Positions 11,815 through 23,504 of a stretch of DNA of 64,000 bases are shown piece by piece. The notes below the pieces were generated by a model. It was not told where the DNA came from and did no database searches. It was given only the letters and a program-made list of their open reading frames with translations. The translations under genes and the position numbers were made by a program. Within the stretch, counting starts at the first letter, position 1; every line of letters begins with the position of its first letter. Source of the DNA: Abelmoschus esculentus (taxonomy: Eukaryota > Streptophyta > Magnoliopsida > Malvales > Malvaceae); the NCBI GenBank assembly GCA_035048815.1, contig JAUCBN010000020.1, positions 20,551,001 to 20,615,000 on the forward strand. The letters are read 5' to 3'.

Positions 11815-12426
11815 ATGAAGGTTGTCGCCGCCTATTTGCTCGCTGTTCTGGGAGGAAACGCTTCCCCATCAGCCAGTGACTTGAAATCTATTCTCGCATC
11901 AGGTCTTTTCCTATCTTGATTTACCTTTTTTGTAATCGATTTGATATCAGATTTTTGTATTGTCAATTTTATTCATCTGTTTGTTTTGGTAATATAAATT
12001 GTATGAAAATTGGTGAACTGGGACTTATGTTATTTGCGATTACTTTAGCAGTACAATGTCAAAGGACTGATATTTTTTAATGTTGTAGTTGGAGCGGAGG
12101 CTGAAGATGATAGGATAGAGTTGCTATTGTCTGAAGTTAAAGGAAAAGACATCACCGAGCTAATTGCTAGTGGAAGGGAGAAGTTGGCTTCAGTTCCTTC
12201 CGGCGGCGGTGCTGTTGCCGCTTCCGCTCCTGCAGCTGGAGGTGGTGGTGCCGCCGCACCTGCTGCTGAGTCCAAGAAGGAGGAGAAGGTCGAGGAGAAG
12301 GAAGAATCCGATGATGTACTTGCTTTTTCAGTCAGTAATTGAGTTGTATTGATTCTTATTTTGTTTGTTCTTCATTAACGCACTTTGATTTTGATGCAGG
12401 ATATGGGTTTCAGCCTCTTCGACTAA
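11815..12426 (+). CDS. RPP2: 60S acidic ribosomal protein P2
   Basis: Three exons (11815-11902, 12089-12315, 12400-12426) encode 113 residues, the standard size. The N-terminus, MKVVAAYLLAVLGGN, is the P2 dimerisation helix. An alanine/glycine-rich hinge and a lysine/glutamate-rich stretch follow. The last exon encodes only the conserved C-terminal tail, DMGFSLFD. P1/P2 dimers form the lateral stalk of the large ribosomal subunit and recruit translation factors through that tail. The first exon ends within a codon (TCA G|TT), and all splice sites are canonical. The start is the first ATG after a leader carrying a telo-box. Confidence 0.96.
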
Positions 12427-14303
12427 GTGGGTGAAGCAAATCCTCGTAAAGTCATTTGCTTTATTCGAGTTTTGAAACCTTGGTTTTAGGTGTTAGCTGT
12501 TCTCTGATTTTATGTTTTTGATAAAATGTAGTTCAATCTCATAAATGACATTTCCATTTCCTTTATAATTATGGATTTCCGTATTACATGTTTCATTTTG
12601 GATGACTGGTCTTCCTTATTCCGAGTTTCAGATATTTCATGTCTGGATTAACTGCTGACTCCTGTTGGGAATCCTGTTTGGTGTCCCAAGTCATCTTATT
12701 GCTTGAAATGTAGTTAAATCTCATAAACTTTACGCTTTCATTCCAATGTTTGAAAGGAATATCCGGTGCATCAAACAACCTCTTCTGTCACAGAATGGAA
12801 CTTTAACAACTAGTCAAAGTCAAAATACTGGACACTTTTTGATTGGATAATTTTATAAACTTGATTTTGATTTGAACAAATTTTAAATAAAGTTTAATTG
12901 AAAATAATTTTATTTTTGAATTTAAAATGAATATTAAAATTTTTATATTATATAAAAAATATTACTATATATATTAGAGAAAATCTTTTAAATAATTAAA
13001 GTTTTTGTGACAGTGCTTTTCATCTGCAGGTTTTACACTCCCTGTCTCTTTATGTAGAAACTGCAATGGGAAATTGGGAATGTTTATGGTAACAATAATG
13101 AAACCCAAAATATAAGACATTTAGGGTTTATGATTAGCCAAAAATAACAAGACCCTATAGACTAATACTTCTTTAGAAGTCTTTTTCAAATTGATTGTGC
13201 ATACATCTTCAAGCAATTACTACTACACGTGAGCCAGGCCTATATCTCATATGGAAAGGTGTTTTAATTTTAATATATATATATATATATATATATTATT
13301 ATATCTGATGTTTGAATCTGCTGATTTGATTTACGGGGGAAACATTTCCTTAATTTGGGTTTTTTTGGTGTAATTGGTTTGGGATGATTGGATTCGATCT
13401 TCGATGTTAGTTGCTTGAGAAGTTATAGATTTACGACGAAGGAATCAGCTTTTCCCACTTCAAAATCGTCTAAATTAGCTATTTGGAATTGTTTTGGTTA
13501 GGTATGGTAGAACTATTGATTGAAGCCATTTAATCTGTGCCTGTACCAAGGATTCATCCTTTGGTGGGCTGTATAATGAGTTTGAATGGAGTTTAGTGAT
13601 CCCAATTTTATTCTGCTTCTTAGGCAAAAGAGTACTGATATGATGAGGCTTTTTAGGAGTAATCAAATGCCTTTTATGTTTGTTCAAGTTAAATTGTAAT
13701 GTTAAATCTTTCAGTTGTAAGGCTTATCCCCAAAATAAAAGTCAATTTATAAGCTATATTGTGATGGTTAACTTTATTTCATTGCTGAAATTCATTTGTA
13801 CTCTCTTCCCATCTACTTTAGACGTTATGCCAAGATCATTACCTGTCCTTGTTCTAATTTAGCTCCCCCTAAAATTGTGGGTTCCTATGTTGCTCATGCT
13901 CTCCACTTTTTCTTCAAATAGCTGTGTTTAGCACTCGTGTCCGACACATATATATGGGGATATGACATTCAATGATCTTCCACTTTTAACACTTACACTC
14001 AAGTTCAAGTAACATAGGAGAGAAGATTGTTGTTAAATCTTGTGTTTTGTTGATGCAAGCTGATGTCAGCTTGTTTTTGCAACCTTGAAGTTATGGGTTA
14101 TGGGGATAGGCTAGCAGATATTTTTGGAGGTGAACTTTCTGCTGTGTTATTGGTTACAATAGATGAAGAGGGATATGATGGAACTTGGGATGCATGAATG
14201 TACCAATTTGAGAAGAGATATTAATCGGGGTTGAGGTGTCTTCAGAGCTTTGAAAATCTTCTGTTGGACAATTCATAACTGTACTGTTATCTTGTGACGC
14301 AGG
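12427..14303. other. Spacer and probable non-coding leader of the COX7a-like gene
   Basis: No coding gene was seen. A TA repeat lies at about 13274-13297. The intron-like acceptor GACGCAG at 14297-14302, just before the next start codon, shows that the downstream gene has a 5'UTR intron. Its non-coding first exon should therefore lie in this stretch; 13050-13250 is a reasonable guess. Confidence 0.45.
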
Positions 14304-14640
14304 ATGTCGGAGCCACCATTCAGACCTAGGGAGAAACTTATTGAGTATCAGAAATATTTCCAAAACATCCACAAGCACACATACCTGAAAGGACCTTTTG
14401 ATAAGGTCACATCTGTTGCCATTCCTGCTGCTCTGGCGGCAAGTTCTCTCTTCTTAATCGTAGGTTCCTTTGTAATTGTAAACATGTCAAACAGTTTTAG
14501 GCTCCTGATTGCTGCAGATGTAACCTTTTCATTTTTACCATAATGGTGTTGAAACTATTGTTTCTGCTGTATGCTTTGTGTTGTTGTTTCAGGGACAAGG
14601 CATCTATAACATGTCTCATGGGATTGGAAAGAAGGAATGA
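14304..14640 (+). CDS. Cytochrome c oxidase subunit 7a-like small protein
   Basis: Two coding exons (14304-14459 and 14593-14640) give 67 residues. The product starts MSEPPFRPREKLIEYQKYFQ. It contains HTYLKGPFDKVTSVAIP, then a hydrophobic segment (ALAASSLFLIGQGIYNM), and ends GIGKKE. This matches the small plant cytochrome c oxidase-related proteins (Arabidopsis At4g37830 type), single-span proteins of the mitochondrial inner membrane. The ATG directly follows a splice acceptor, so a non-coding exon lies upstream. The donor ATC|GTAGGT and acceptor TTTCAG|GGA keep the frame. The match is to the family; no function is proven from sequence. Confidence 0.85.
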
Positions 14641-15310
14641 GGCTCTCTACTCATGCTTACAAGACATGTATTTCCCGGACCGTTGTGGTTTCTTTCTAGC
14701 ATTGCTTATTTGCTCTAAGCAATGGAAATTATAAAAGAGACCATGTGGACTCTTTCTATGTTTGTTTTTTTAGTTGTTCAAATAAAATCTTTTGTTGAAC
14801 CGAAGAAAGGCATTTGTGTTTTTAACTCGTTCAGCATGGTCGGACAACCCTTTTCCTTTCCCCTCTCTTTTTAGTACACGTGAATTTTATGTCTATGTCG
14901 TGTATAAACACGATAACGCCTCCAAGCTCATGCTTTATTTCAACTAAAGCTGTTACGAACCTCAAAGAATGTGTCTTCATCGTACGTACACTAAAATATC
15001 CAACTGAAAGGCCATATTCATTGGACACGTGTCCACGTTCTCCCACCGTAAAATAGTTGTGAGCCACACAATATAAGCATATTCTAACCCTACAATAAGA
15101 TTCGACTGGCTTCCAAGTAAAGTTTGGGTTTCGTTTTCTTTAACTATTTCCTCCGTCCAATCGAATGCTGTTCTGGCGTCTTTTTCATGGTGGTGGAGCA
15201 GTCGTGTTAGACTTTTGTCACCACACTTGGATCCTACTCCTACTCCTACTATATATGTATCTCTGCTCAACTCATTTCCACCCAAAACACAGCTCCCACT
15301 TGCTTTCAGG
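14641..15310. other. Spacer between COX7a-like and LURP-one-related genes
   Basis: It contains the 3' flank of the COX7a-like gene and then the LURP-one-related promoter. An imperfect triplet-based repeat of CCTACT lies at 15233-15250, next to a TATATAT box at 15250-15256. Confidence 0.5.
15250..15256 (+). promoter_or_regulatory. TATA box of the LURP-one-related gene
   Basis: TATATAT is 55 bases upstream of the start codon, followed by a short leader. The position is right for a core promoter. Confidence 0.55.
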
Positions 15311-15942
15311 ATGAAAAAGGTTCATCCCAATGCCGGCGTTGGTGCGTCCAAGGTAGAGGAAGCTGTCCTTACAGTCTGGAGAAGATCATTGCTGTTCAAC
15401 TGTAATGGCTTCACGGTGTTCGATGGTAAAGGCGATTTAGTATTCCGGGTGGATAATTATATGCAAGGCAACAAGGGATCCATACTTTTAATGGATGCCA
15501 ATGGAAAACCTCTCATCACCATTCGCCGTAAGGTACATTTACCTTTCTTTTCTGTTTCCCGGTTACATTTATCTAACATTGATGTTGTCAGAAAATGAGC
15601 CTAGGACTGGGGGAGAATTGGCTGATTTACGACGGAGAAGAAACCACGGCCACTCCTCGCTTTTCGGTGAAGAAATCGGTGACCCTATTGAACAAAAAGT
15701 GCTTGGCTTATGTGATCGACGGCGATGGTAACAAAATCGTGTACGAGATCGAGGGTTCTTATTCCCAACGGCGTTGTGCCGTGTTGGGTAACAACCGTCT
15801 GTTGGCGGCTGAGATAAAGATGAAAGAGAGTAGTGGAGGTGTTGTGTTCGGAACAGACGTTTTCCATCTTATTGTACATCCTGATAATATAAGGACTGAG
15901 TTTGCCATGTCTCTTGTTCTTCTTCTTGATCAGATGTTCTAG
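15311..15942 (+). CDS. LURP-one-related (LOR, DUF567) protein
   Basis: Two exons (15311-15532 and 15592-15942) encode 190 residues. Typical LOR segments are present: LTVWRRSLLFNCNGFTVFD, LVFRVDNY, ILLMDANGKPLITIRRK, then GLGENWLIYDGEE, IEGSYSQRRCAVL and a C-terminal FHLIVHPD. The fold is a 12-stranded beta barrel around a helix, like phospholipid scramblase and Tubby. The founder, LURP1, acts in basal defence against oomycetes. For other members the role is mostly unknown. The intron falls at the usual place, after the RRK motif. No lesion was found. Confidence 0.93.
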
Positions 15943-18176
15943 ATTTGTATCGTAGATGCTTTTTGTATGCCAAATGAAACACAAGATATGTTCTGTATGA
16001 TGACTTTCTGAGTTGAAGTAGATTTGATTTTCATATGAATAGTGTTTACTTTACTTTACTGAATTGTATTGTATTGTATGTGGGTTGAGTTCTGTTTCCT
16101 ATGATTTATTTTAATTACTTTGGATCTATGTTGGTGCGACGAGGAAGGGGTCTCAATCTCAATCTATGTTGCAGTGGCAGTGGCAGTGGCAATACGAAGG
16201 AACGATGAAGCATCCATGGTCACACCTTGAAAGATCACATAGGCACTAGGATTAGGAAGAGAGGACATGTAAGAATCAGTCTTGAAAAGTGCAATCAAAG
16301 ATTGAAGAATGTGTGATGAGCAGTAGATGAAATGAGGGTCAAAAATATATTTTCAACATAGAGTAATCAAACGTTAAAATAAAAATAATAGTAACAATTC
16401 ATATAGAATTAAAGTAAATTTCAAAATGGAGACATTAATCCCATATTAAAAAAATAAAGTATTGTGATATATAAATGAGGGTCAAGTGAGTTTTCTTTGA
16501 TAAAAACTGTTTTAAACTTAAATTATAATAAATGATAGTGAAGATTCACTTGGTAAAAGTGATGAAGTAGAAAAAATAATTACATGGATGCTTTTTATTG
16601 GTCGGTCTCATAGATGATGTGGTGAGACTGTCCCATAATATAATTTCTCCAAGATGAGGGCATCACAAAGTTAATCTTAATATATATCAACAGTGACATC
16701 GTTTATTTTATTAAATATATCTTTTAAAAATGTAATATTCTAATAATTACATTCGACTGCGTCATAATATTCTATTATAGTTGTTTTGTGATAATGGATG
16801 AAAATTAACTTAATTCTTAGTTAAATATGGAAATATATTTTTGTAACATTGATGAATTCATTAAGATTTTGTCTCTGTTATAGTATGAACATGGTCCACT
16901 AATTATTTTTTTTGGCACATCATGATCCACTAGTATGAGTTGTTGAAAATTCTCTTTCATTAGAGAAATGCAAGTTGGATTTCGGAAATTATGTAGTTTT
17001 GTCCTTCATAGATTCTAGTCATATATGTAACATCCAAAATTATTCATTCTTTATTCGCAACTTTATTATTCTACAGATTTAAATTAAAAAGGATTGGTAA
17101 ATGGAAAAGTTTGTCTCACCCACCCTATTCATAAATTTAAAATAATATATATTTATATGAGTTCAAATATATATTTTTAAAATTATAATAACAATGATTT
17201 TAACCAAGTTAAAACTTAATCTACCGTTCAATAAAACACACTAGAGCATTAATAAAGAACAAGTAGAATTAAGATTAAAGGTGTGGTGTTGGACTCTTAG
17301 TAAAAGGTGATTTGTTTTACTTAGGTGACTTAAATTTAAATAGTTTAACCTATAAGTGTATTTGAGTGTATTAGATATAAATATTCTATTCTATTCGAAT
17401 AGAATGATAAAAAAATAATAACATACAACCCATGATGTTATTGATTTAAGTCTACTAATAACATTATAAAAAATAAAAATATCTAATCAGTGGATCCTAA
17501 GAGGATCATTAGACCACTGTTTTTACTTGATGTTGTGCCTTCAGGCTTCAGCCGCAGAATCATTGTCTTTGTTTATAGAAATGCAAGTGGGGTTTGTAAA
17601 TCATGGAGTTTTTGTCCTTGATTGATTCTAGGCCATCTGAATTTTCTTGATTAACCAAATGATGAAAACAAAAGAAGAGAAAGAAAACCTTGGTTGGTTT
17701 AGTCTCTTTACTAGGAGTATAATGAAATTTGAGATATAATATGCAAAGTCTACTGGACCATATCAGGTAGTATGGAAATGGAATGATAGGATTTGAACAG
17801 TCGGCAACAAACAAGATTAGGCTCAACTCTCTGGAGATTTTTCTACAGCCATTCACAGGATTCTGCTGCTTCATTTTTCATCAGTTGTCGACCTCTCTTG
17901 GATTTATGCATGTATGGCTTGTAATAATCTGAATCTGAGTCCGAGTAGCATAGCTTTTTCAGCTTTACTGATAATTTATATGAACCATAAAATCATAAAC
18001 AGAGGATACAACTATGTTTCTATTAATCACATTAAATCAAAATATAAATGGTAAAGAGGATGTTCTCAATGCACAAATTGCAGGGAAGTAAAACTTCACT
18101 TCTTGCTCAACATTTCAAGTCATATACAGTATCAGGACCCAAAGTATATGCATGTGGGATCTATACATGTGCATAA
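15943..18176. other. AT-rich intergenic spacer
   Basis: This stretch is AT-rich. A short GGCAGT repeat occurs near 16173-16191. No coding gene was seen. The right end holds the 3' flank of the minus-strand phosphatase gene. Confidence 0.5.
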
Positions 18177-21100
18177 TCAAAATGAATCATCGTCCACCGT
18201 GGATCTTGTAATTGGTATAGACCATCTCCCTAGATGGGCAGTGTAGTTTATGCACCGGATAACACCCCTTCCGGTAGGTCCGTCTGGGAAATCAATGACA
18301 CTGATGCTCCCTGCATCAAGATGGAATGATCCCAGACATTCTTTCGTCACGTTTAGGCAATGCCCTATCAATGCTATATGCGCTATGGGGTGAGCTACTG
18401 CAACAACGATCTTTTCTTCCTCAGACTCATCAGATAGTTCGGTCAGCAACGAATGCCAGGCTCGCCCGGATTGCTCCCGTAGTGTTGATGTAACTCCATC
18501 GTCTAATCCCTTTGACCAACCGGGGAGTAAAGATAAAAACTCAGACGTGTTCTGCAGAGCAGGCACATATGAAGCGAAAAGATCATTTTGTGCTGGTATC
18601 ATCTTAATTTAGTTAATGATCAATACTCCTAATTCTTCAATCCCTATCTCAGTGGATAAAGCAGTAATTGGAAATAGAAGTATCTTGTAAAATGATGTTC
18701 AGATATCCTGCCTTTGTTGGTTGAAAGAGTTTGGCAACATCAAGGTCCATTATTTTCTTCATCTCTACATACCGAGGAACACAATCGACACCCAAGCAAT
18801 CAGCAGCTTCTTGCACCTACAATATAGGAAGTTTTCAGAGTTATGGGACAACAAAAATGGACCTTAAAATAGAACTCAAAAGACTTCTTAGCATTGTTTA
18901 TTGGTTTAAAGACAATGAAGTAGGGTTTACTTGGGAGATAATATTAGCTGTCTCAGCACAGGCATTGTTTGGGCCGCTAACTATGGCACTCACTTTCAGA
19001 TCAAGAAGTAGCTCTGCAGTTTTCTGGGCCTGTTAAGAACAATAAATAGAGTTGGATAATACGACTCGATGATTAATCCACAATAATATTAATCATATAC
19101 CTGTATAACCCCAAGCATGTTCATTGGTTGATCACCTAAGCCGGCAACAGTAGCCTGTGTAATGATATAAGTAATGATTGATAATGCAAAAATTGATGCG
19201 AGTAATACAACAGATTGTAAACAAGTAAAACAAATTACCCATATTTAGTATTTCATTCCCTCTACAGTAGGCAATTTTTTTGACACTAAATCAAAAAGAC
19301 ATATATAGGTATTCGGTATTCCCTAAGTTATGTTAGTCCTAATGACAATTCTCTGCCATGTGATATGGAGCCTCAGTACACGAGAATGTGTTTAAATATG
19401 AGAGCATCAGTATCACTTCATGAAACTTAAGGTTAAAATGGGGGTATCAAACTAGGGCCCGGCAAACTACCCAGCCATTGCTCCCATACCTCTGTATCCT
19501 GTGTGGATCCCTGACAAACAAGTATTATCCGCTTACTTGTCTTTCTTCCGGCCCCAGAAGCAACAGGAGAACCCGGTGTCTGCGCAATATTTAAAAGACA
19601 GCATAACCAATTATATGACATAGATATCATAACAGTAATCCTCATCAAAGAAAATGAACAATTTAATAAAATGAAACCAACTGCAGTTGCATAACTGAAA
19701 GTACTTCCCAGAAATTCAGAATTTCAGCTAATAACTAATCACAAATTCATAATATCCATGTTGGGACGAGACCGAGGTTCCAACCGTTAATTTAGGACCA
19801 ACAATATAATCAAGAGCAAGAACGAAGTTTTTAAAATCCGATATTTTTCTGTACATTCATCGTGTACCTGGTTTAAACGATTGAGACAGATATCTGGAGA
19901 CCCTCCCTCCAAGCGCGGGACAAAATCAAGCACACTTACACCACAATTGCTCTGAAGCAAAATCCTGAAGTATTCTGTTCCCAATCCTGATTATCAGCAA
20001 AGGTAAAAAGATATTAGAAAAGTAAAAGTGACCATTTGTGTCCTAAAGTAGTAGCTATAACTGGGAAAGAGACAAGTACCAATTGCTGTCGCAACTAGTG
20101 CTTGATTAACAGCATTGTGAGCTACCACAAGAACGGACTTGCTTTCATGAGCAAGGATTTTATCCCAGCAATTTCGGGCTCGTCCCCACAACTCTCTGAC
20201 CGGATAATGACCATCAATGTTGAAGTTTGCAGCATCAACCTGCCATTGGCGATAAGCCGGACCGAACTTTGCCTTACCCTCATGCTTTAAGAGGCCCTAA
20301 AATCCGCCAATAAACTGAGATAAAAATCATTACAAGACATTAAACCTTCCTAACCAAAAATATGTACTTGCATTTTATGAATTCCAATAACTCAAAACTG
20401 TAGATGAATTTGAGCAAAATCATACTTGAAATGAATAAAGATCAATTTCCCTCAAATCAGAATCTGTTAAAATCTTGTCTTCTCGAGTGCCCCATATGAT
20501 TTCAGCTGTTCTTTTCGATCGAATGAGCGGGCTGAAATATATGAAAGAAAATCCAGCTTAAGAATTCAAAAGTAAATAAATCTTCTGAATTGCACTGCAA
20601 TTGTCTTAAATCTTATACAGAAATAAATACATTTCCTTAATTAAAACTATCAAATAGCTAAATTTTTCCACTTATTCAAACATTTTCATGTTATAACTTA
20701 TATATACAAATTTCCAGTTCAAAATTCACATTTTATTTCTTCAAAATATTATGGTCCTAATTGTCCTAAAATATGTATACAATTCACTCCTCTAAACATC
20801 AATTTACAATTTTTTTCCTCAACTAAAAACATTTCTTTAATTAAAAACTACCAAATAGCTAAGTTTTGTCCCTTGTGGATCCTAAATGTCATCAAATTTC
20901 AAATTTTAATTCTTCAAACAAAAATTATATATCCTAATTTTCCGGGAACTTTTATACTTTATGATTTACCATTTTTTTCAAATAAAAATGTAAATATTTC
21001 AACAAAAATGTGTAGCTGAAAGGTGTACAGTCGTTGTACTAAGTGCATAAAATGAAGAATAAAATTGACAAATTTTACATTTAATAAAATATTTTTCACT

Positions 21101-21478
21101 AATTATAGAAGACCTGGAGAAGCAAACGTCAAAGGAATCATCGATGAGCATTTGGCGGGAAGTTTCAGCCTGCGCTTCGCCTTTCTTAGTCAAAACGGAG
21201 AAGTTTGAGCTCCCTTGTATCCTACCTTCCTCGTTCCACGTGCTCTGTCCGTGCCTCACCAGCACTACTCTCTTGGCTGCTTTTATCGTAGGAAATTGAA
21301 CCGACGCTTGAATCCCCGCTCTCAGCTCCTTATCTTCGTCCTTCGTTTGTGGATACGACGACTTTTCAATCTGTTGGAGACTCGATGATGATCGGACGTT
21401 GCCCGGATTCCTACGTTTTGTCTGTAGATGGTTGAGTCGTCCGTGTATCAGCGGAGCAGCCTGTGCTAGGTATATCAT
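18177..21478 (-). CDS. CA1Pase-like two-domain phosphoglycerate-mutase-family phosphatase
   Basis: There are nine minus-strand exons: 21114-21478, 20426-20531, 20080-20296, 19868-19986, 19490-19579, 19101-19154, 18931-19029, 18712-18816 and 18177-18602. The open product has about 526 residues. After a basic, serine-rich N-terminus that could be a plastid transit peptide comes the catalytic motif VVLVRHGQSTWNEEGRIQG. The second catalytic histidine is in VLVVAHNAVNQALV. A second, degenerate domain follows (ILVCQGSTQDTE, VAVAHPIAHIALIGHCLN). This layout matches plant 2-carboxy-D-arabinitol-1-phosphatase-like proteins (At5g22620 type). True CA1Pase removes a Rubisco inhibitor; the substrate of this member is not shown. 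The intron between the last two exons seems to be a GC-AG intron (donor AAG|GCAGGA at 18711). Confidence 0.88.
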
Positions 21479-23504
21479 TTTTGATTTCTTTTAAAAATAT
21501 TTATTTTTTTGGGTTTTATTTTTCTGTTCCCAGTCCAGTCCAGGGTTTTCAGATTTTATTTTTCTTTGTTTGTATGGTTTTCTATCGCCGTGTAGAAACT
21601 GACATCCAGATATTTTTTGTGTGGACTCCTTTGCAAATTGCACACCACGTCTTTAACTAAAATATTTACTACTATTTTAAATTATCCTTATATTAATTTC
21701 AAATTGTTAAATATTTTAATATTTATAATCCAACTCCAATTAATAGTTTGTATGCCATGTTTACCACTACTTGTGAGTTTCCTCCCTCCCCAATGATTCT
21801 GCAATCTGCAATAACTGACAAATTCCCCTTTATCTCTGTGGTAGTATTAGGATGAAATCAGCTTAACAGTAGAAAACAGGACAGGAGGAGATAAACTTGA
21901 ATCCTCATACAGGCAGCAGGCAGCAGGCTGAGGCATATTTTAAACGTACTTTTTACGACCTAGGTAAGGGAAACCCTTGGAACTTCTCATGGGCCCAATA
22001 ATTAACAGTTGAAAGCCTAATAAAGTAAACTAGACGGATGAACAAGTAACAGGCTAGGGGTAGGCTTATTAAATGGAACACTTTCCCTACCGTGTGTGGT
22101 ATACAACAAAGCCCACAGAGAAAAAGGAGGGTCAGAAGACATCCCTAAAACCTTCACCCAATACGAACCTCACAGTCGGCATATTTTACGACCTACAGAG
22201 ATCCTTGAACAATCTTTATAGATTTGAAATGATTGACTAAAAAGCTCTGGGTTTATCTCCCATTGGCCATCCCCATGTGCCATGTTTCACAAACATCTAG
22301 GGTGTGTTGTGGAATATGAAAAAATATCCTCAGATGTCAATGTTACAAAATGGGTCCATTCCTTCTCAAGAAACCAAGGGGAGAAAAGGACTTGCCAACT
22401 CACGCACTTCGAAGGATCCAAAAATACACTTCTATATGCAGCTTGTTGGACTTGGATACAAGCATCTTATTATCTTTTATTTTTCAAGTCCGAATTACTT
22501 TAGTGGAATGATATGTGCAGGAGCAGGAGCAGGAGCAGGGCCAATTATTGAAGGCAAATAGCAATCCCCACAGGCCACAGGATGTGATTCCTGCATGTGA
22601 GGGGAAGGGCAGGGCAGAGAAAACAATATGAAATGGTTGGGATATTTAACTCAAAGCTCAGAGGTAAAAAAAGCGTTGGTTGAAATCAAGGCACTGACAG
22701 GGGCCACAGAAGATGAAACAATTATTGCACACACTCAATGTCTGAAAAAAGGAAGACAGTAAATTTAGATAAGGGAGACACAGAAAGTAGTGACAGACTA
22801 GAAAATAACACAGTTTGAAAATTTTAATCAAATATATTTATAAACACAAGTTTTGATATAATAGATATATAGATTTGTTAAATGTAGATATGAATGTAAA
22901 AGTTAGCCTGAAACCTATAAAAGAAGAATACATAATTAGTAAATTTAAAAAAATTTAATCTGAATAGCTAAGATAATAGATGTAAACCTTGATTAGAAGT
23001 TCAAACCATTATAAAATCAAATATATTAAATGCTCATTTTATTTTTCTAAATTAAAAAAACTATATTCTTTTATCGATGCTAAATCCGATTAAAGACATT
23101 AAGTCTTTCAAAGTATAATCATATACTAACATAAAAATAATATATACTAAAAGAACATATAACAAGTAAAAGACAAAAAAAGAAATCAGAAATCTGACAA
23201 CTACAGGCAAACTAATTAAAGAAAACATCATCACCTCCAGTTATATTTTACTACAAAGATCTCTTCTTTTTTGTATAATATATTTCCCATAACTTGTTTT
23301 CCCTGTTGAATTCTCCATTAACCGGAAAGATAGCGACAGCTTTTCTTTGAATTGAATGAGCTAACAATAAGAGATCATATTCATAGAGGTTGGTGACAGA
23401 AACGCCTCTATTTTGCTTGTTTGTTTGGCAGACTGGAAAAGCAGTAACGATACAGCGACAACAAAGGCAGGCTGGCAAAATGGATTGTTGGGAGCAGGTT
23501 TTCA
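21479..23504. other. Intergenic spacer between the phosphatase and CSLA genes
   Basis: The left end is the promoter of the minus-strand phosphatase; the right end is the 3' flank of CSLA. Between them lies a less AT-rich block (about 22060-22760) with no convincing gene. It contains an AGGAGC repeat at 22519-22539. The rest is AT-rich spacer. Confidence 0.5.

Noticed and set aside
12045..12275. Minus-strand Ala/Pro-rich open frame
   Set aside because: It is the antisense of the alanine-rich hinge of RPP2.
22304..22561. Open frame ending in an Ala-Gly repeat
   Set aside because: The repeat comes from an AGGAGC simple repeat; there is no homology and no splice or promoter context.
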